Shown piece by piece: positions 1 to 12,375 of a stretch of 64,000 nucleotides of DNA. This stretch comes from Pleurodeles waltl (Eukaryota; Chordata; Amphibia; Caudata; Salamandridae). The notes below the pieces were generated by a model, which was given only the letters and a program-made list of their open reading frames with translations, was not told the DNA's origin and ran no database searches. The stretch covers positions 330,162,177-330,226,176 of the forward strand of contig NC_090448.1 in assembly GCF_031143425.1 (NCBI RefSeq). Reading direction: 5' to 3'. Numbering within the stretch: the first letter of the stretch is position 1; each line of letters begins with the position of its first letter. The position numbers and the translations under genes are program-made.

Positions 1-1295
1 GAACTAGGAACTCTGGGGCAGAGGTATGCCCACTTCCCACAGGAAGTGGTCATACAGGAGTCGTGGTCACCCCAGGGGTAAGTAGCGCATTGGCTACCTC
101 CCTACACTCCCCCGAATGCTCTAACTTCAGTATTTTTGGATGCCCTTGGCACCAGGAAATCAGATTCCTGCTGACCTACAAAGAAGGAGGACACAATGCC
201 CCGAAAAAACAAAGACTGTGGAACAAACACCTGCCTTGGACCCAGTCGTGCTGGCCTGTCTGCTGCTCGAGTCAAATTGTGCAAAGGTTGTCTCATCCTG
301 CAAACTGTTGTGCCTCCAAAAACCTGAGAGGACTGCCTGCCTTCAACAAAGACCCAGGAACTCCTGTGGAGCAGCGGCACTGCTTCCCTACATCTTGCAG
401 GCACCCCAAGAGAAATGCAAGGACTTCAGACCACTGAAAACCCAACACCTGAAAGCATCACTGTACCTGTGCCACCTAGCCTGAGTTGAAGTGGGCCAGC
501 AGTGTGGTCCCCCAGCCCTCCAGAGACAAAGTCCACCTTGGAATTGCCCACTGTGGACCGCCGCCTGAAGCCTCAGCCCGAAGGCCCCCTCAACCGCAAG
601 TGCTGCCGGTGGAGAAAACCTGACGCCTCGGGACCCCTCTGCATCCGTTGCCTGCCAGCCCATGGAGAAGAGGACCTGAGGTGTCACTACACCCCCAAGC
701 ATCTCAGGATTTTAACCCACTTGTTTGTTCATCTCAACTGGACTCCCAGTCCAAACCTGCAGCCTGTTTCCGACCGGACTGATCCCCATTAACTAATGTT
801 TGGCATCCAACACCGTACTATACCTCTGCACCTGGCCGCTCCAGTACTGCTCGATGTGACCTGTTGGTGTGTCCTTGACCCTTGCCCAGTACTTACCTTA
901 AGTCCAGGAGATTGGTACCATAAGTCGCTGTACTGTACCTGTATGCAGTACTAGTTTATCCTCCAAGTGGATAACATTGCTGCGTCTGAGAAAAGTGTTG
1001 ACTTTTGAAACCTAAAAAAAATATATATTTATATATATATATGTATAAAGATACTTGTTATTTTTGTGAATTGGCGTGGATCTCCTTATTGAGTTGTATT
1101 ACCTATTTATTGACTGTTTGTATATTTGCAGATGTTAAACGCTCCTCTGATATGAATAAGGCTGCTTGGCCACACTACCCCCTAAAAGAGCACCTTCGGT
1201 TTGCTAGAGCATGCCCCGGTCCATTAGTAAGGGAACTGCTGGACTCTTAGCACAATATCTTATTTTGATATCATATAAAGAGCCAGCTTCCTACG
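1..1295 (-). repeat. TGTAGGAA-family noncoding element, copy A (inverted, cut by window edge)
   Basis: Read on the minus strand, this segment starts near 1295 with GTAGGAAGCTGGCTCT, the same 5' terminus as the copy at 44134. It shares blocks with that copy, such as a GGTAGTGTGG-type segment followed by an AGCAG and TATCAGAGG block and then CAATAAAT. Its far end (positions 1-180) matches 35065-35250 in the same orientation, including ACTAGGAACTCT and GGAAGTGGTCAT. No long open frame with family features is present; the short frames are incidental. The element continues beyond the left edge of the window. The class is uncertain: the TG...CA termini suggest an LTR-like or other noncoding retroelement. 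Confidence 0.75.
1014..1048. repeat. A-rich/(TA)n simple repeat
   Basis: An A run passes into alternating TA inside TGTAGGAA copy A. It sits where the related copy at 44134 also has an A/T-rich segment (about 44365-44400), so it is probably part of the element that has expanded locally. Confidence 0.7.
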
Positions 1296-1773
1296 TCCAC
1301 CCACTCTGAATGTCTCAAGCCAGTCTTGCAAATGAAAGCAGCAGTGGGAGAGGGTGGAAAGTCGTTATGGAGAAATCAAGAGGAACTCTTTATTATAATG
1401 GGATTTAAAGTTCTGTTATTGTGCATAAACCATGATGAGAGTCTGAGCTTAAAATAAAATGTCCCATATGAAGAAAATTGTCTTGTAAATCTCAGTGTCA
1501 TCAAAGTAAAGTGTATGAAATTATGGATTTTCCTGAAGAGGGATGCAATCATTGCGTTCCATGAATGAATGGTTAAAAAGAGTCAGATGATGGACCTTTG
1601 ATGGGTGGGTTTTTTGGAGTAGATATTTGTTAGTCACTTTTATTCATCTATCTCCGTTTTCAAGGCAAAACTTGATAATTGTATGCCAATTCTTTCCTAG
1701 CATATTTTCCAAATGATAAAGTGGCTAACCTAAATTGGCGTAGTAATTAATCCACCTTTCTTTTCCTCTGCAG
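1296..1773. other. Intron upstream of first visible exon, no feature recognised
   Basis: This is A/T-rich intronic sequence between copy A and the exon. It ends in a pyrimidine-rich tract and CTCTGCAG acceptor just before 1774. I saw no earlier APEH exon here. Confidence 0.5.
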
Positions 1774-1857
1774 CTGGACTTGATTTTGAATGCATCTATC
1801 TCCAGCCAAAGACTACTACTGCAGAGACAAAACTCCCTCTTCTTGTGATGCCACATG
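1774..1857 (+). CDS. APEH: APEH exon (first visible): start of the hydrolase domain
   Basis: APEH is the cytosolic serine peptidase that removes N-acylated amino acids from blocked peptides. This 84-base exon reads GLDFECIYLQP then LPLLVMPHG. It aligns with the segment of vertebrate APEH that leads into the alpha/beta-hydrolase fold and the HGGPH oxyanion-region motif. The acceptor is TCTGCAG before 1774 and the donor is GTATTT from 1858. The first codon is shared with an upstream exon outside the window (phase: two bases here). The last base, G, completes a Gly codon with the next exon at 15268. No internal stop is present. The identification rests on continuity with the next four exons. Confidence 0.88.
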
Positions 1858-2380
1858 GTATTTGAATTTCTGCTTCTATTTCTGCGTTGTCCATTTGTGG
1901 TATATTGATAATCCCAAAACAGAAATGGGATAAACTGAGAGTGTTTAGAGGCAGGTGTAAGAAAAGTATGTATAAACACAAAGAAGCATTGCACCAAGTG
2001 AGCTTGTGCCACCCATAACTACATTCCTAATCACGGTTTATTTTTGTAATTCTTAAGACACACACAATCGACGTTGATGGTGATTCAACCCCATTTATGA
2101 ACTAGGGTGCAGGCCTTAACTTGTGCGCCCAACGGGATGTATTTTTTTTTTTTTGGTCATTGCTGCACATTCTTTATAATGCATTAGAGTGTATTGTGCA
2201 CACCCAGCCTGTACTGCCTGGCTACTTCAGATATTTGGGTATCAGCGAGCTCACAAGAACACCTGGTAATAAACAAACAAAACAGCACATTGGACAGAGC
2301 TGCATTCCTAAGTATTAAACATCATAGACACACAGGGGAAAAGAATACAGGACATTTGACACAACAGAGGGCCAAGTTTC
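1858..2380. other. Intron start, no element recognised
   Basis: The sequence is A/T-rich with a short poly-T run near 2142-2154. No coding or repeat homology within the window was recognised before the DIRS terminal repeat begins. Confidence 0.45.
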
Positions 2381-2850
2381 TTACCTTTGGTAACACCTTA
2401 ACTGCTAAAGACAATATCTAGTTGAAGATTCCTTACTTTAGAATTCCCCAAGGTATCAGTCTGGATCCGAAGACTTTTCTAGAGCGGTACCCATGCGTGC
2501 CATTAGGTGCCATCCTCTGTGTCCGTCATTATCGGTGCAGATATGTTGCGTGTCGTGTATAGGCACCACCCCAGTGGGCTGCCAGTGTCTTCACACGACT
2601 TTCCACGCAACAAGGGCAGAGCTTTGAAGAACACGGACCACTGGTGCATCAAAATCAGGGCCCTGAAAGAGAGTTCCTATCTAGAAATCAGTTTGCAGAG
2701 CGGGGAGAATGGGTGGCTCAGAAAGGAATCTGCAACTAGATTGTGTCCCTACCAGATAAACCGTTACCAAAGGTAAGTAGCTTGTCCATCTGATGGGCAT
2801 CTAGTTACAGATTCCTTATCTTAAATTAGGTACCCCAGTAATACCATGCC
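2381..2850 (-). repeat. DIRS#1 terminal repeat plus internal complementary region
   Basis: The end at 2381-2450 (TTACCTTTGGTAAC, then GAAGATTCCTTACTTTAGAA) and the inner segment at 2760-2840 (GTTACCAAAGGTAA, then ACAGATTCCTTATCTTAAAT) are related. Between them lies noncoding spacer. In DIRS elements an internal complementary region templates the ends of the circular intermediate. This geometry fits that role, though the two halves have diverged. Confidence 0.65.
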
Positions 2851-2914
2851 CGGAGGTGGGTCTGCCAACTAAGATCACACCAGAATGTCCTGTAGGACCG
2901 AATAGGCACTGTGT

Positions 2915-3745
2915 TCATCCCTTACGGACCTCACTGTCCAGGTAGTAGTGTTTTGTAAATGTGTTCAGAGATAACCACATTGCCGCCTGACAGATGTCAA
3001 GGACTGAAACTCCACATGCTAATTCAGTGATCGCAGCTTTAGTCCTGGTAGAATGAGCATGGAAGCCCTCAGGGCTTAGCCAGTGTGCAGCACATTTTAA
3101 TGCAGAGTACGACTCTTCTGGAGATGGTTCTCTTTTGCACTTCCCGACCTTTCCTCGCACCCACATAGCCAACAAAGAGTTGGCCATCAACTCAGAAGTT
3201 TTTGGTATGATCAAAGTAGAATGTCAATGCTCTTTTTGGGTCGAGGTGGTGGAGTCTCTCGCCTATCTGAGAAAGATATGCGTAAAAGAAGAGGCATGTT
3301 GATGGATTGACCTACATAGAAGGGAGTAACCACTTAAGGCAAAAAAGAAGCACTAGCGCGAAGCACCAATTTGTCATAATAGAGGGAAAGGTAGGGTTGG
3401 CTTAGATGACAATGCCTGCGGCTCACTCATCCTGGGGGCTGTTTTCAAAGTGAGAAGCCTGAGAGGGAAATTGTGGAGAGGCTTGAAAGGAGCGTACATC
3501 AGAAATGTGAAAAACAAATTCAGATCGCATTGAAGCATACTGAATGGGGTTGGAGAAAACATGTGAGTAAGGCCTTTAAGGAACATATTCACAATTGGAG
3601 ACTTATACAAGGAAGGATGATCAGGCAACAGCAAAAAAGCTGAAATTGCAGGCAGATGACCTTTGAGAGTGCCCATCACAGAGCCCTGCTGGGCCAAGAA
3701 GAGACTAAACAACAGAACCTCAGAGAAGGGCAGAAAGAGGGTCAA
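2915..3745 (-). pseudogene. DIRS#1 tyrosine recombinase, broken
   Basis: Minus-strand translation gives an N-terminal piece (3745-3374) with the helical region typical of DIRS integrases (GHLPAISAFLLLP, then MYAPFKPLHNFPLRLLTLKTA). The C-terminal piece (3214-2915) carries HSTRTKAA, the H-x-x-R box, and FTKHYYLD with the presumed catalytic Tyr. The pieces are separated by disrupted sequence. The same motifs occur in DIRS#2 at 24540-25540. The enzyme would recombine a circular cDNA into the genome without target-site duplication. Confidence 0.8.
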
Positions 3746-3957
3746 CAGACTTGTCTGTGCACCATGCTACAAATGTCTTCCAACTACAGGCATATAGCAT
3801 TTTGGTGGAGGAATGCCTGGCTGCCAAGGTTACTATACAGACTTCGGAAGGAAAGTCGGAAGCTGTCCACAGCCGCCGCTCAATCTCCTCGCAAGAAGGC
3901 AGAGTTTGGACAGGTTTGGGTGGAGAACTCTTCCCCCCTGTTGCACAGACTATTCTC

Positions 3958-4637
3958 TCAAAGGGGCAGTCTGATCGGAGGACCGATGGCCATGCTCAGT
4001 AGCTCGGAACACCAGACTCTTAGTGCCCTGTCCGGAGCCACAAGGATTACTTGGGCCTGGTTGTTCTTGATCTTGTTAATAACTCTAGACAGAAGTGGTA
4101 TGGTTGAAAAGGCATACAGGAGGCCTGAGTTCCTCTTGAGATGAAAAGCATCACTGAGCGATTGCTGCCTTGGAAACTCCAAAGCACAATACTGCTGACA
4201 TTGTGCGTTCTCTGCGGAGGTGAACAGATCTAACGAAGGCTCTCCCCTCTGATGAAAGGATGGAGACGCCATTCGTGATCGACTAAGCATTGTTGGCTGA
4301 ATTTGTCCGATCTGGTGTTCAGAGAGCTGCCAGATGTTGAGTCACCAGGAAAATGCCTTGTTCCATCCACGTCTAGAGGCACAGAGACTCTTGACAAAGG
4401 GTCCACGAACTCCCCCCACCCTGCTTGCTGCAGTACAGCATGACTGTGGTGGTGTCCGTGAATACCTGCACCACCTTCCCTTTGAGAGAGGGAAGAAATG
4501 CTTTCCATGCTAGTCTGATCACCTAGAGCTCCAACAGGTTGATGTGGAGTCTTTATTCTGCCAGAGACCAAATGCCTCTGATTGATCTCTGCCTCTCCCA
4601 GGTGGCCGCCCCAGCCCAGATGTGACACGTCTGTCAC
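3958..4637 (-). pseudogene. DIRS#1 RNase H and connecting region, broken
   Basis: Minus-strand frames contain TDVSHLGWGGHLGEA, resembling the start of the RNase H domain (first catalytic Asp in a TD-x-S context). Later comes HEWRLHPFI, then DLFTSAENAQC, matching the region downstream of RNase H in DIRS#2 (EWELHPQVL and IDLFATNHNAKC). Frame changes separate the blocks, so no intact enzyme is encoded. Confidence 0.7.
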
Positions 4638-4773
4638 TACTGACAGAGCTAGTTGAGAAAGGGAGAGGAATCTGCCTCTGGCCTAATCTCAGTGCGTTAG
4701 CCACCACTACAAATCTCGGTTCGTTAGCCACAACTGCAGATCTAGTGCTGTTCCCTCCGAGATCTGGACCACC

Positions 4774-5579
4774 TCAGAGAGATTCACCTGATGCTGCGCC
4801 CACTGGAACTTCAGGTCCCACTGCAGAATCTGCATATCCCACCTGGCATGTATCACCAGCAGGATGCAGGAGGCCTTGAGGTCCAGCAGCCAGAAACTGG
4901 ATTGGGTCCAGAACAGCTCCGATGAAAGGGACTGTCTGAGAGGAATTCAGGTGCGGCTTTGGCATGTTTATAGTGAACCTCAGTGAATGCAGGAGGTCTA
5001 CCATAGCCTGGAGGTGGGAGATGACAGTCTTGGGCAACTCTGTCTTAAAAAGCAAGTCATCAAGATTGGGGAAGACTGAAACCCCTGATTGGCGTAGATG
5101 AGCTGCAACCACCGCCATCACCTTGGTGAACACCCGAGGGGTGCTGGTAAGGCCAAAGGGGAGCACGATGAACTGAATGCGCTTGTGGCCTACCCGTGAA
5201 CAGCAAGTAATGTCTGTGGGCAGGCAGGACTGAGATATGGAAATAAGTGTCCTGCAAGTCCATTGCTACCATCCAGTCTCCTGGGCCCAAGCTGAGCCAG
5301 AATGAGCATTTTGAACTTCTTGAGAATGAGATTGAGGTACCGAAGGTCTAGGATAGGCCAAAGACCCTTGTCCTTTTTGGGTACGAAAAAGTAGAAAGAA
5401 TAGAAATCATAACCTTCTTCTGGTAGAGGAACCCTCTCTATGGCTTGTTTGGCCAAGAGAGCTGTAACTTCCTCTCTGAGAAGTGCTAAGTGATCCCCCG
5501 TTATCGGATCGTAGGATGGTGGTATTGATGGAGGGGTAGTTTTGAAGGGGAGAGTGTAGCCCCTTTGGAATATCTGCAA
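4774..5579 (-). pseudogene. DIRS#1 reverse transcriptase, broken, catalytic box altered
   Basis: Minus-strand frames show FVPKKDKGLWPILDLRYLN, the DIRS RT finger motif, at about 5430-5370. MLPFGLTSTPRVFTKVMAVV and FPNLDDLL lie in 5166-5030. The YLDD-type active-site box reads NLDD (codons around 5056-5067), so the first residue of the box is substituted while both Asp codons are kept. At least one frame change splits the domain near 5170-5190. The fold assignment is secure because DIRS#2 has the same order of motifs. Confidence 0.82.
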
Positions 5580-5879
5580 AACCCACCTGCCTTACATGAT
5601 GGATTGCAAGCAAAGCAAGTGATGGTGAATCCTGCCTTCCACCGGTCCCTGGTGGGGAATAACGGCCCAAAAGGCATGTGGTGTCCACGGTCTGCAGTGC
5701 CAGGCTGGCGGAAGAAAACATCTTCCACAGTGACCAGCCTCTTGGATCCCCTGTCTTGGGGTGCACATCAAACCTTTTGCGGATGCAAAAAGACTTCGTA
5801 CATCTGGCCCTTGGTTAGGTATTTTGCCACACTAGGGTTCCAGTACCTCAACTGTTTCCCTAACTGGTAGTTTTTGGGG

Positions 5880-6290
5880 TTGAGGCCTATATCTCTTGTA
5901 CAGCTAGTTGCAGTGAAGGCTTCCCAATGGTGGGAGGACCCACAATAGGCACTCAGGCGGCTGGGTGTCTACCATGGGACCTTGAAAGCAACTTCGGCCA
6001 CCAATCTATCTGCCATAAAGGCTAGGAAATATTTCCGATTTGCTGAAATAACGTAACCTACTTCAACCAGCTAGTGGTAGCCACCAGGCTGCGGTTTGAA
6101 TTCCTGTTTCTGTAGACATTTCTGAAAGGTGGGTTTATAAGGATAGTAGAGCCACCTGTGGTATGGGGAATGCAAGGAGAAATCAGGCGCACCCTTCTTG
6201 ACGAAAGGAGCAGCTCCTCGTGCCAGATTTTGTACTCCTGTTTCAATGGAGAAGGCAGTCTGTCAGTGTTAATGTGTCTTCCATGCAAAT
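5880..6290 (-). pseudogene. DIRS#1 Gag C-terminal remnant (tentative)
   Basis: This short minus-strand frame lies immediately upstream of the RT, where Gag sits in DIRS elements. It reads about 76 residues beginning MHGRHINTDRLPSPLKQEY. It is basic and rich in Asn, Arg and Ser at the end, like the tail of a DIRS Gag. The call rests mainly on position and composition. Confidence 0.4.
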
Positions 6291-6660
6291 CATTCTTGCC
6301 TCCTGGACTTTCTACTACGTGGTTCAGGTTCCTACTTCAAACAGGTGTATACCAACTCCCTTCATTGGTCCAACAAGGAAACCGATTTATCTGATTTCCA
6401 AGACTTAGGCTCAGTTTGTAGGCAGTGTGTTACAACTTTCACAGCTGGCTCTTTAGTGTCTTCTACCCACATGCTGCTGCACAGGGGCTTCTTGGTAATG
6501 AGGGGAAAGCTAAACAAATTGTTGGATGAAAATGTGTTGCTTATCCCCCCTGGTGGTCAGTTCATTTTGGCCCCTCTAATCATTGAGGAATGTGTTTTGT
6601 GTTTGATGACCTTGTATTCTGGACATACTCCTATGCTGTCCTTTCCATCCTGAGACCATT

Positions 6661-9600
6661 GTAGACTGACTTAAATGGATTCACAGCCCTTTCACAAGGG
6701 GTCGTGGAGATGAGATAAGATAGGGGTTGGTTTCCTGGGGGTCTCGATTGCCTGGTTTCACATGAGGGAGACTGGCCATGGGTGACTGGGTGCTGGTTTA
6801 TACATAGTCATCAGTCCTGCATAATGGAGATTAACATTTTCTCAGCATTATTCCAATGAGGTTTGTGACCTTCAGCACCCACCAGTCCAGTCACCCAAAG
6901 TAAACAAACATTCCCTCCTTCCATTCAGTAGACACACTCCATACATTCCCCACAGTTGATGAAATCACAGGACCCATGTATGAGGGACTGAACAAAACTG
7001 TACACACGACAGCTGGCAGGCAATATTCTCTGACTGCAGATTATATTGTCAGCACTGTCTGAATCCACATTGCGGGGTAACGAAAACAGTTGTCTGATGT
7101 CTCAAACTTCCAAAAATAGGAGACCCCTCAGAGGGCTCCCATGATTGTCAATCTTAGCAGTAGGAAATGCACAAGACTGTACAAAAATGTACAAGGGCAT
7201 AGCAGCACCACTTCAAAAAGCCATGCAGAGGACTTTCATCACAGCAAAATCACACTCTTAATTACTCAGGCACATATTTCAGGGTGGACAATACACATAC
7301 CAGTCCTCCCAGAATACAGAACTACAAAAATTGTTTTAAAAAAAAAATCAGGCCGCACAAATTGTACACCTCTAACCTATATAATATATGACCAAAGCAC
7401 CGCCACAAAAGGCCCACATTTGCAACACAGTATCCAGCTTAAACAACCCAGCTAAGGTTTTAAGATACCCAGTCGCTAATAGCAGTGCAGGGTCATACTA
7501 AGAACATTAACTGTAAATGATAGTTACTAAGACACTAGTCTACAAAGACTAAATGTGATGTGAGGAATGTATGACAGTTTGAGATGAAAAATAGTAGTCG
7601 GTGTCAGAATGAAAACCTATTAAGAACGCTGAATATTCCCTTTGTTCAACACTTGTAAAAAGGTGCTTAGTATCATTAGCATCGTCCAATGAAAAGCTCA
7701 AAGAAATGTGAAAAGAATTGTTCACGTCTTCAATTGACTGGGACATGGGCCCATTTGTAACTAGTCAGAATGACACCAGCTGTATGAAAGTCGGTGCTTG
7801 GTCCTGCTGAAAGTTTTTAGCCTTGGACTTGCATACTTTTTTTGGCAGTGAAAGTCTTTAAAAGGGTAAACATGGAATTGGTACCCAGAAGAGGCGGTAG
7901 GGAGCCAGACACGCTAGTTAGGCTTTCACGCTCCAGCATTTGAACTTTCTGCCAAAAAGCTCTGAGCTGAAATACCTCCTATTTCATGATAAGCCTTCAT
8001 GATTGTTTTTTTCTGGGAGACTTGTCAGGATGTCCTGGTCCTCCAGAAGTATTAGCACATTTGGTATAAGTTTTTGTAGCTCTGCTTCCTTAATGAAATC
8101 TTTAATCTTAAGGACAGACTTGTCAGATTCTATTTCATAGCTGACAATTATAGAAGGCTTTCTAGAACTATGCTTTCAAGTTAAGAAGGAAATTTTGAGT
8201 TCGGAGTGGTCAACTGGATGCTGTCCGGGCAAGCAACAGCTTCTGTGCCTCCAGCCTCGCAAGCGCATTCCCACAGGATCAAGCATTATTGCTGGCTGGA
8301 CCTTCCCCTGGTTATCTCTGTGGGCCCTTAAGAACTGACAACAAGCTCTGGAACAAAATGATGAAGCAGAAGTTAAAGATAACGCCGGAGTCACCACTCT
8401 TCCCAGTTCAAGCAGACGTTCTTCACTGATCTGTAATCAGGCGGTTTCAGTTCCCAGGCAGATTATTTCCCTAGAGTGGGACATGCAGGTATTTTTTTTT
8501 ATTAAAGCAGAAACCAGTCTGTTGTGGATTGAGGCCTATGCAATCATAATGTAATTCCCAGGCTTCTCAATCCCAGTTTTGTTGTTTACAAATGTATATG
8601 CTCCTTTCTCTGATCTAACCCTCAGGGGCAAAATTATCCCAGAGTTGGATGCAACCAAAACCAAAACGATGGTTCCCAATATCTCCTTTATGGATTCCCC
8701 CAACTCCAGCTCTCTGACTTCAGTCCACGCTACCAGAAAGGAAATCTCCTCCCAGACAGCACTTTATCTAGACCGCCTGTTGTGCCTGGCTCCACTAGTG
8801 ACGTGAGACCCCTTCTATGCTGGGGAAAATTTTACATAGATCTTTTCAAATAAGGCTGTATCTTGGCAGTCAGTATGGTCCATGGCAAGGGTGACTTGAG
8901 TCTGGGACTTGAAGGCAGTTTGAAAATCAATATCCTCGATCCTAGAATAAAGTGGGCAGATATTCCAGTTAACCTGGATTGTAGCGGTTCTCATAAGCTC
9001 TCCCTGGAGTCCTGAGAGATTTGTTCAGGATCCAGTTTTTGTCCCGGTTTTAAGTGCGGGCAGAGCAGCATTGCTGGAATGACTGGTCAATGTTTGGCCA
9101 AGTTATTCCTACAGCGTGAGTCGGAGTCCACCCCTGCGCCAGCCGAGAAACTTTATTGGTTTAAAACATGGAGTTAGGACAGGCTCAGATACATGGGAAA
9201 CATTTTTATGCCTGCCTACATGCTTCAGAGTTGGCAGTCTTTCCGAGTGAGAGACTTAAATGGCAGACCCTGACTAATATGAGACTGAGCCGCTGTCTGA
9301 ATCCTGTTATCATGTTGGTTCTGGCCTGTGCTTGATAGCGTCCAGGTCCCCAGCTCAGCCCTCATGCATAGCTGTGTTTGTGTTAGTGTTCAGACCGGCT
9401 TGTTGGTCCCTTCCTTGCAAGCTGTGGCAGCTGAGGTCCTGGCTGGCGGTGGCTTAGTCAAGTTGGCCATTGCCTGCTGCAAAGACCAAAGGCCCGCCTG
9501 TGGTAGCCTTTCTTGGGCCCAGCACACTGAACCCGAATGCCTGCTGCTGCAGCCTGTTCCTGTCTGCCGTGGTGAGTGAAAAGCAACAGTAGGTGAAGTC

Positions 9601-11774
9601 TGCGACCCCACCCTGCATTCTATTACAAGCTAGAAGCTTGGGTATGTCATCTTTTATACTGCAAATCTCTCCAGATTTGCATACATGTCTTTAATAGAAT
9701 CTAAACCTCCTGTCACGTCGGAGGGGAGATTTTACACTATTGCACACTGGTCTACATGAATCTCACGGTTTAATTTTATGAAGGTGCAACGATGTATGTA
9801 TCAGACACTGTCACTTCTTCACAATTTAAAGCCATGAGATTGACGGCTGCACTGCTACCTCCACGCATGGTAGTAGACTTGTCAACATTTTGCTCAGTTG
9901 TGCTGCAGTGTTTGTCTGATATTGCTGATGTAGCTACAACAATGGTTGATGTTCTAATATGCATTAGATGTTACTTATGGACATAGAAAACAAAAATGAA
10001 AATATATAAAAACAGAAGATGAATGAATCTTCAGCAGAAAAACAATCCTATTTTTAGGAGAGAAGCGGAATAAACTGTTGGGCCCCAGGTACGTTTTGGC
10101 AGAGCTGTAACAATTATTCCTGAAATAAGCAACCGTCCAACAACAGTGCTGCGTGCCACGCATCCAAACTATATTTCTGATATATCGCTGAAGAATCGAT
10201 TTGTCAAAATGAAAATACAACACACATTTAAAAATGTGTGCATTTGCTTTTTTAATTGTGCTGTTTCGGGCAGCTTTGGTAATTTTTGGGTGGGTGGCCC
10301 AAAAACAGACTGGTAAGAAAAACAAAAATCCATGTTCAGGCTTGACCTATTGGGGAGAGCAGGACATCTAATGATTAATAAAGGGAAGAAGTCTGCTGGT
10401 ATCGTGCATACAAAGTGATCCTGGTAGCTGGCAGTGTGTGCAAAGTACCTCACACTTACACCACATGGAAACAGCATTTATGCAGCTACAAACCGAGACA
10501 GACTTGAGTGGTGAAAAGTGCAATGTCCGTGCCGCCACGTGCACAGTAGTAACCAAAGGTTAAGGCATGCAGTCAGCATCATAGTGCGGCTCTTTTTGCA
10601 GTGAAATACACCCCAAGATATTTTCAGCATTTTGTCTAATTAATAACAGATTACAAATGCACTTGTGGACTACCGGTACAGAATGAGAGAGCGCAAGAAA
10701 ACACACACTCCCATCTCATGCTTAATACTAAACAAAAGGACAGCTCTATTTTGCCATTTAAGGATACAATTCATCCAGGTATAAGAATGTAAAACTAAAC
10801 TGTTAATTGGTGGGACTAACACAAGGAATGGGGAAAGCCAATGAATCAGGAGCAGGCAAATTAGGTAAATAACAGGGCAATTGCAATCAAGGGACTGCCA
10901 CTCTGAGTATATCGGTAACAATAGATCTGGCCAAGCAACTTCTGAAGCTCTGTAGCTGAAACCTAAAATTGAGATGCATCTTTTTTTCTGTCTTAAGTGG
11001 AATGGTAGTTTTTGACTCCCTTTAAATAGATACAATTTACTTATTCTATGTCAAATGCTAAATTGCAGATCTTTTCCTAAGTTGTTAAGGAAAATTGCAG
11101 TGCACCTATGTCTGTGCTTTATCCAGTTTTTTTTACTTGAAAATCTCTCCGCCCAGTCCTAGAAGCCATACTGTGTAGTCATTTCATAGGTGCTTCAGGC
11201 TCTGTCCGTAGAGACTCCAGTATTGTGGCACCTCTGGCATCAGTTTGATCAGTAGGCCACTCTGACCGAAGAATTTACAAAAGCAGTACATCTCATGTTT
11301 GTGTTAGGCATGGAGGTAGCAGATTCAAAACTTTTAGTGTCCAGGGACCCGAGTGATGGCCCATTCTGCACTGGTTTTTCCATGCGATGTCAAACCATAA
11401 CTGATTCTCCATCCTTTAAAGAAAAGACACAATAAAAAGTAATAAAATTTGTTGGTACAGATCTTTTTGATCTAAGTAGTTGATGTGGTTTCTGCAGCAT
11501 TGCAAGACAGGGAAGATCATAGAGAAAATGGATTTTAGCCCAGAACAAAATAAACAGACTTCCAAATTCTTGTGAATGAGTGAGACAGGTCTTTCTGATC
11601 TTTCAAGGCAACAGGTCATTCTTGTCCTGATGACCCCTTTTTTCGTGCAAGCCAAGAAATGGTTCTTAAGAGTGAAGACCTAGCCGGTTCCTTTGATCTT
11701 AGCTGAAGCCAAAATTTCCTGCAGGTTTTTCCCTGGATCAGGCGTACCCCAGTTTCCACCTCTCTAGTGGTACA
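6661..11774. other. First intron, unassigned interspersed sequence
   Basis: No host exon was found. Around 7750-8840 the minus strand contains short coding-like blocks (LKIKDFIKEAELQKL, LILLEDQDILTSLPEKNNHEG) that resemble a worn LINE ORF1. I cannot name the family and stop codons are frequent. 9300-9600 is a local G+C-rich patch without a recognisable product. 9780-11770 is A/T-rich and gave no match to anything else in the window. Confidence 0.35.
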
Positions 11775-11980
11775 CAAAGGATGGAGTCCTCGGAAGAGTC
11801 CGGAGTCATAGAAGACCAACTGCGGTAGCAAAAGGGAAAAAAAAAAAAAAAAAAACTTTTCACTGCATCTGTGTGGGGTACACAGATGCAGTGAAAAGTT
11901 TTTTTTTTTTTTTTTTTTCCCTTTTGCTACCACAGTTGGTCTTCTATGACTCCGGTCTCTTCCGAGGACTCCATCCTTTG
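11775..11980. repeat. 206-bp near-perfect inverted repeat (hairpin)
   Basis: The left arm is 11775-11874 and the right arm 11880-11980, around a 5-base spacer (GGGGT). By eye the arms differ at about two bases (AGAGTCC/AGAGACC and CTGCGG/CTGTGG) plus run length in a long A tract (left) paired with a T tract (right). Outer ends are CAAAGGATGGAGTCCT and its complement. Such identity implies recent origin, template switching, gene conversion, or an assembly artefact. It could be the ends of a fold-back element or of a DIRS derivative; a DIRS RT scrap lies 260 bases downstream. Confidence 0.85.
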
Positions 11981-12243
11981 TAATGGCTAAGCACTTCTAC
12001 TTCTTAAGCTATGGAAGCCTTTTTCCTCCTGTTGTGTGCTATGGAACCGATCCTAACCATTACACTGGTGATGGTATTTGACTCTTCTTTCTGGTCATGA
12101 ACAAAAGACATTGACCTTATTCCATTTTGCATCTCTAGGGTCAGAAGAAGTCCCCGTAAAACCCAGTATTCCCACCCAAACCTGAATTTGCTTAATGTGG
12201 GCCAACTATTGACTGCAGCTCAGTTCTGCATAGTGCATGATCC

Positions 12244-12375
12244 TTAGATTTACAGGATGCATACTTCCAGTTTTCTGTGCACCCACAACCACACACAGTT
12301 TAATTTACATTGAGGATCAGCATTACCAATGCTGCTTGGTGTTGAAGTGTCCATTGGGTAGTCTCCAAGCTACTA
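12244..12375 (+). pseudogene. DIRS-like reverse transcriptase fragment
   Basis: From 12244 the sequence reads LDLQDAYFQFSVHP, the RT palm motif of DIRS elements (DIRS#2 has LDLKDVCFHIPIDP). After a frame change comes a block resembling VL-x-FG (VLKCPLGSLQ). Nothing else of the element could be followed with confidence on either side. Confidence 0.6.

Larger units (their letters stand above)
2381..6660 (-). mobile_element. DIRS-type tyrosine-recombinase retrotransposon, minus strand, decayed (DIRS#1)
   Basis: On the minus strand the order is Gag C-terminus (about 6290-5880), reverse transcriptase (5579-4774), RNase H and following region (4637-3960), tyrosine recombinase (3745-2915), then terminal and internal complementary repeats (2850-2381). 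This is the DIRS gene order. The outer end TTACCTTTGGTAAC (2381) is the exact reverse complement of GTTACCAAAGGTAA at 2762-2775, the expected DIRS pairing between a terminal and an internal repeat. Many stops and frame changes show it is dead. The 5' end (high coordinate) is vague: no matching terminal repeat was identified near 6660, so it is probably truncated. Confidence 0.82.

Noticed and set aside
3656..4144. 162-codon plus-strand frame
   Set aside because: It is antisense to the DIRS#1 RNase H to recombinase region.
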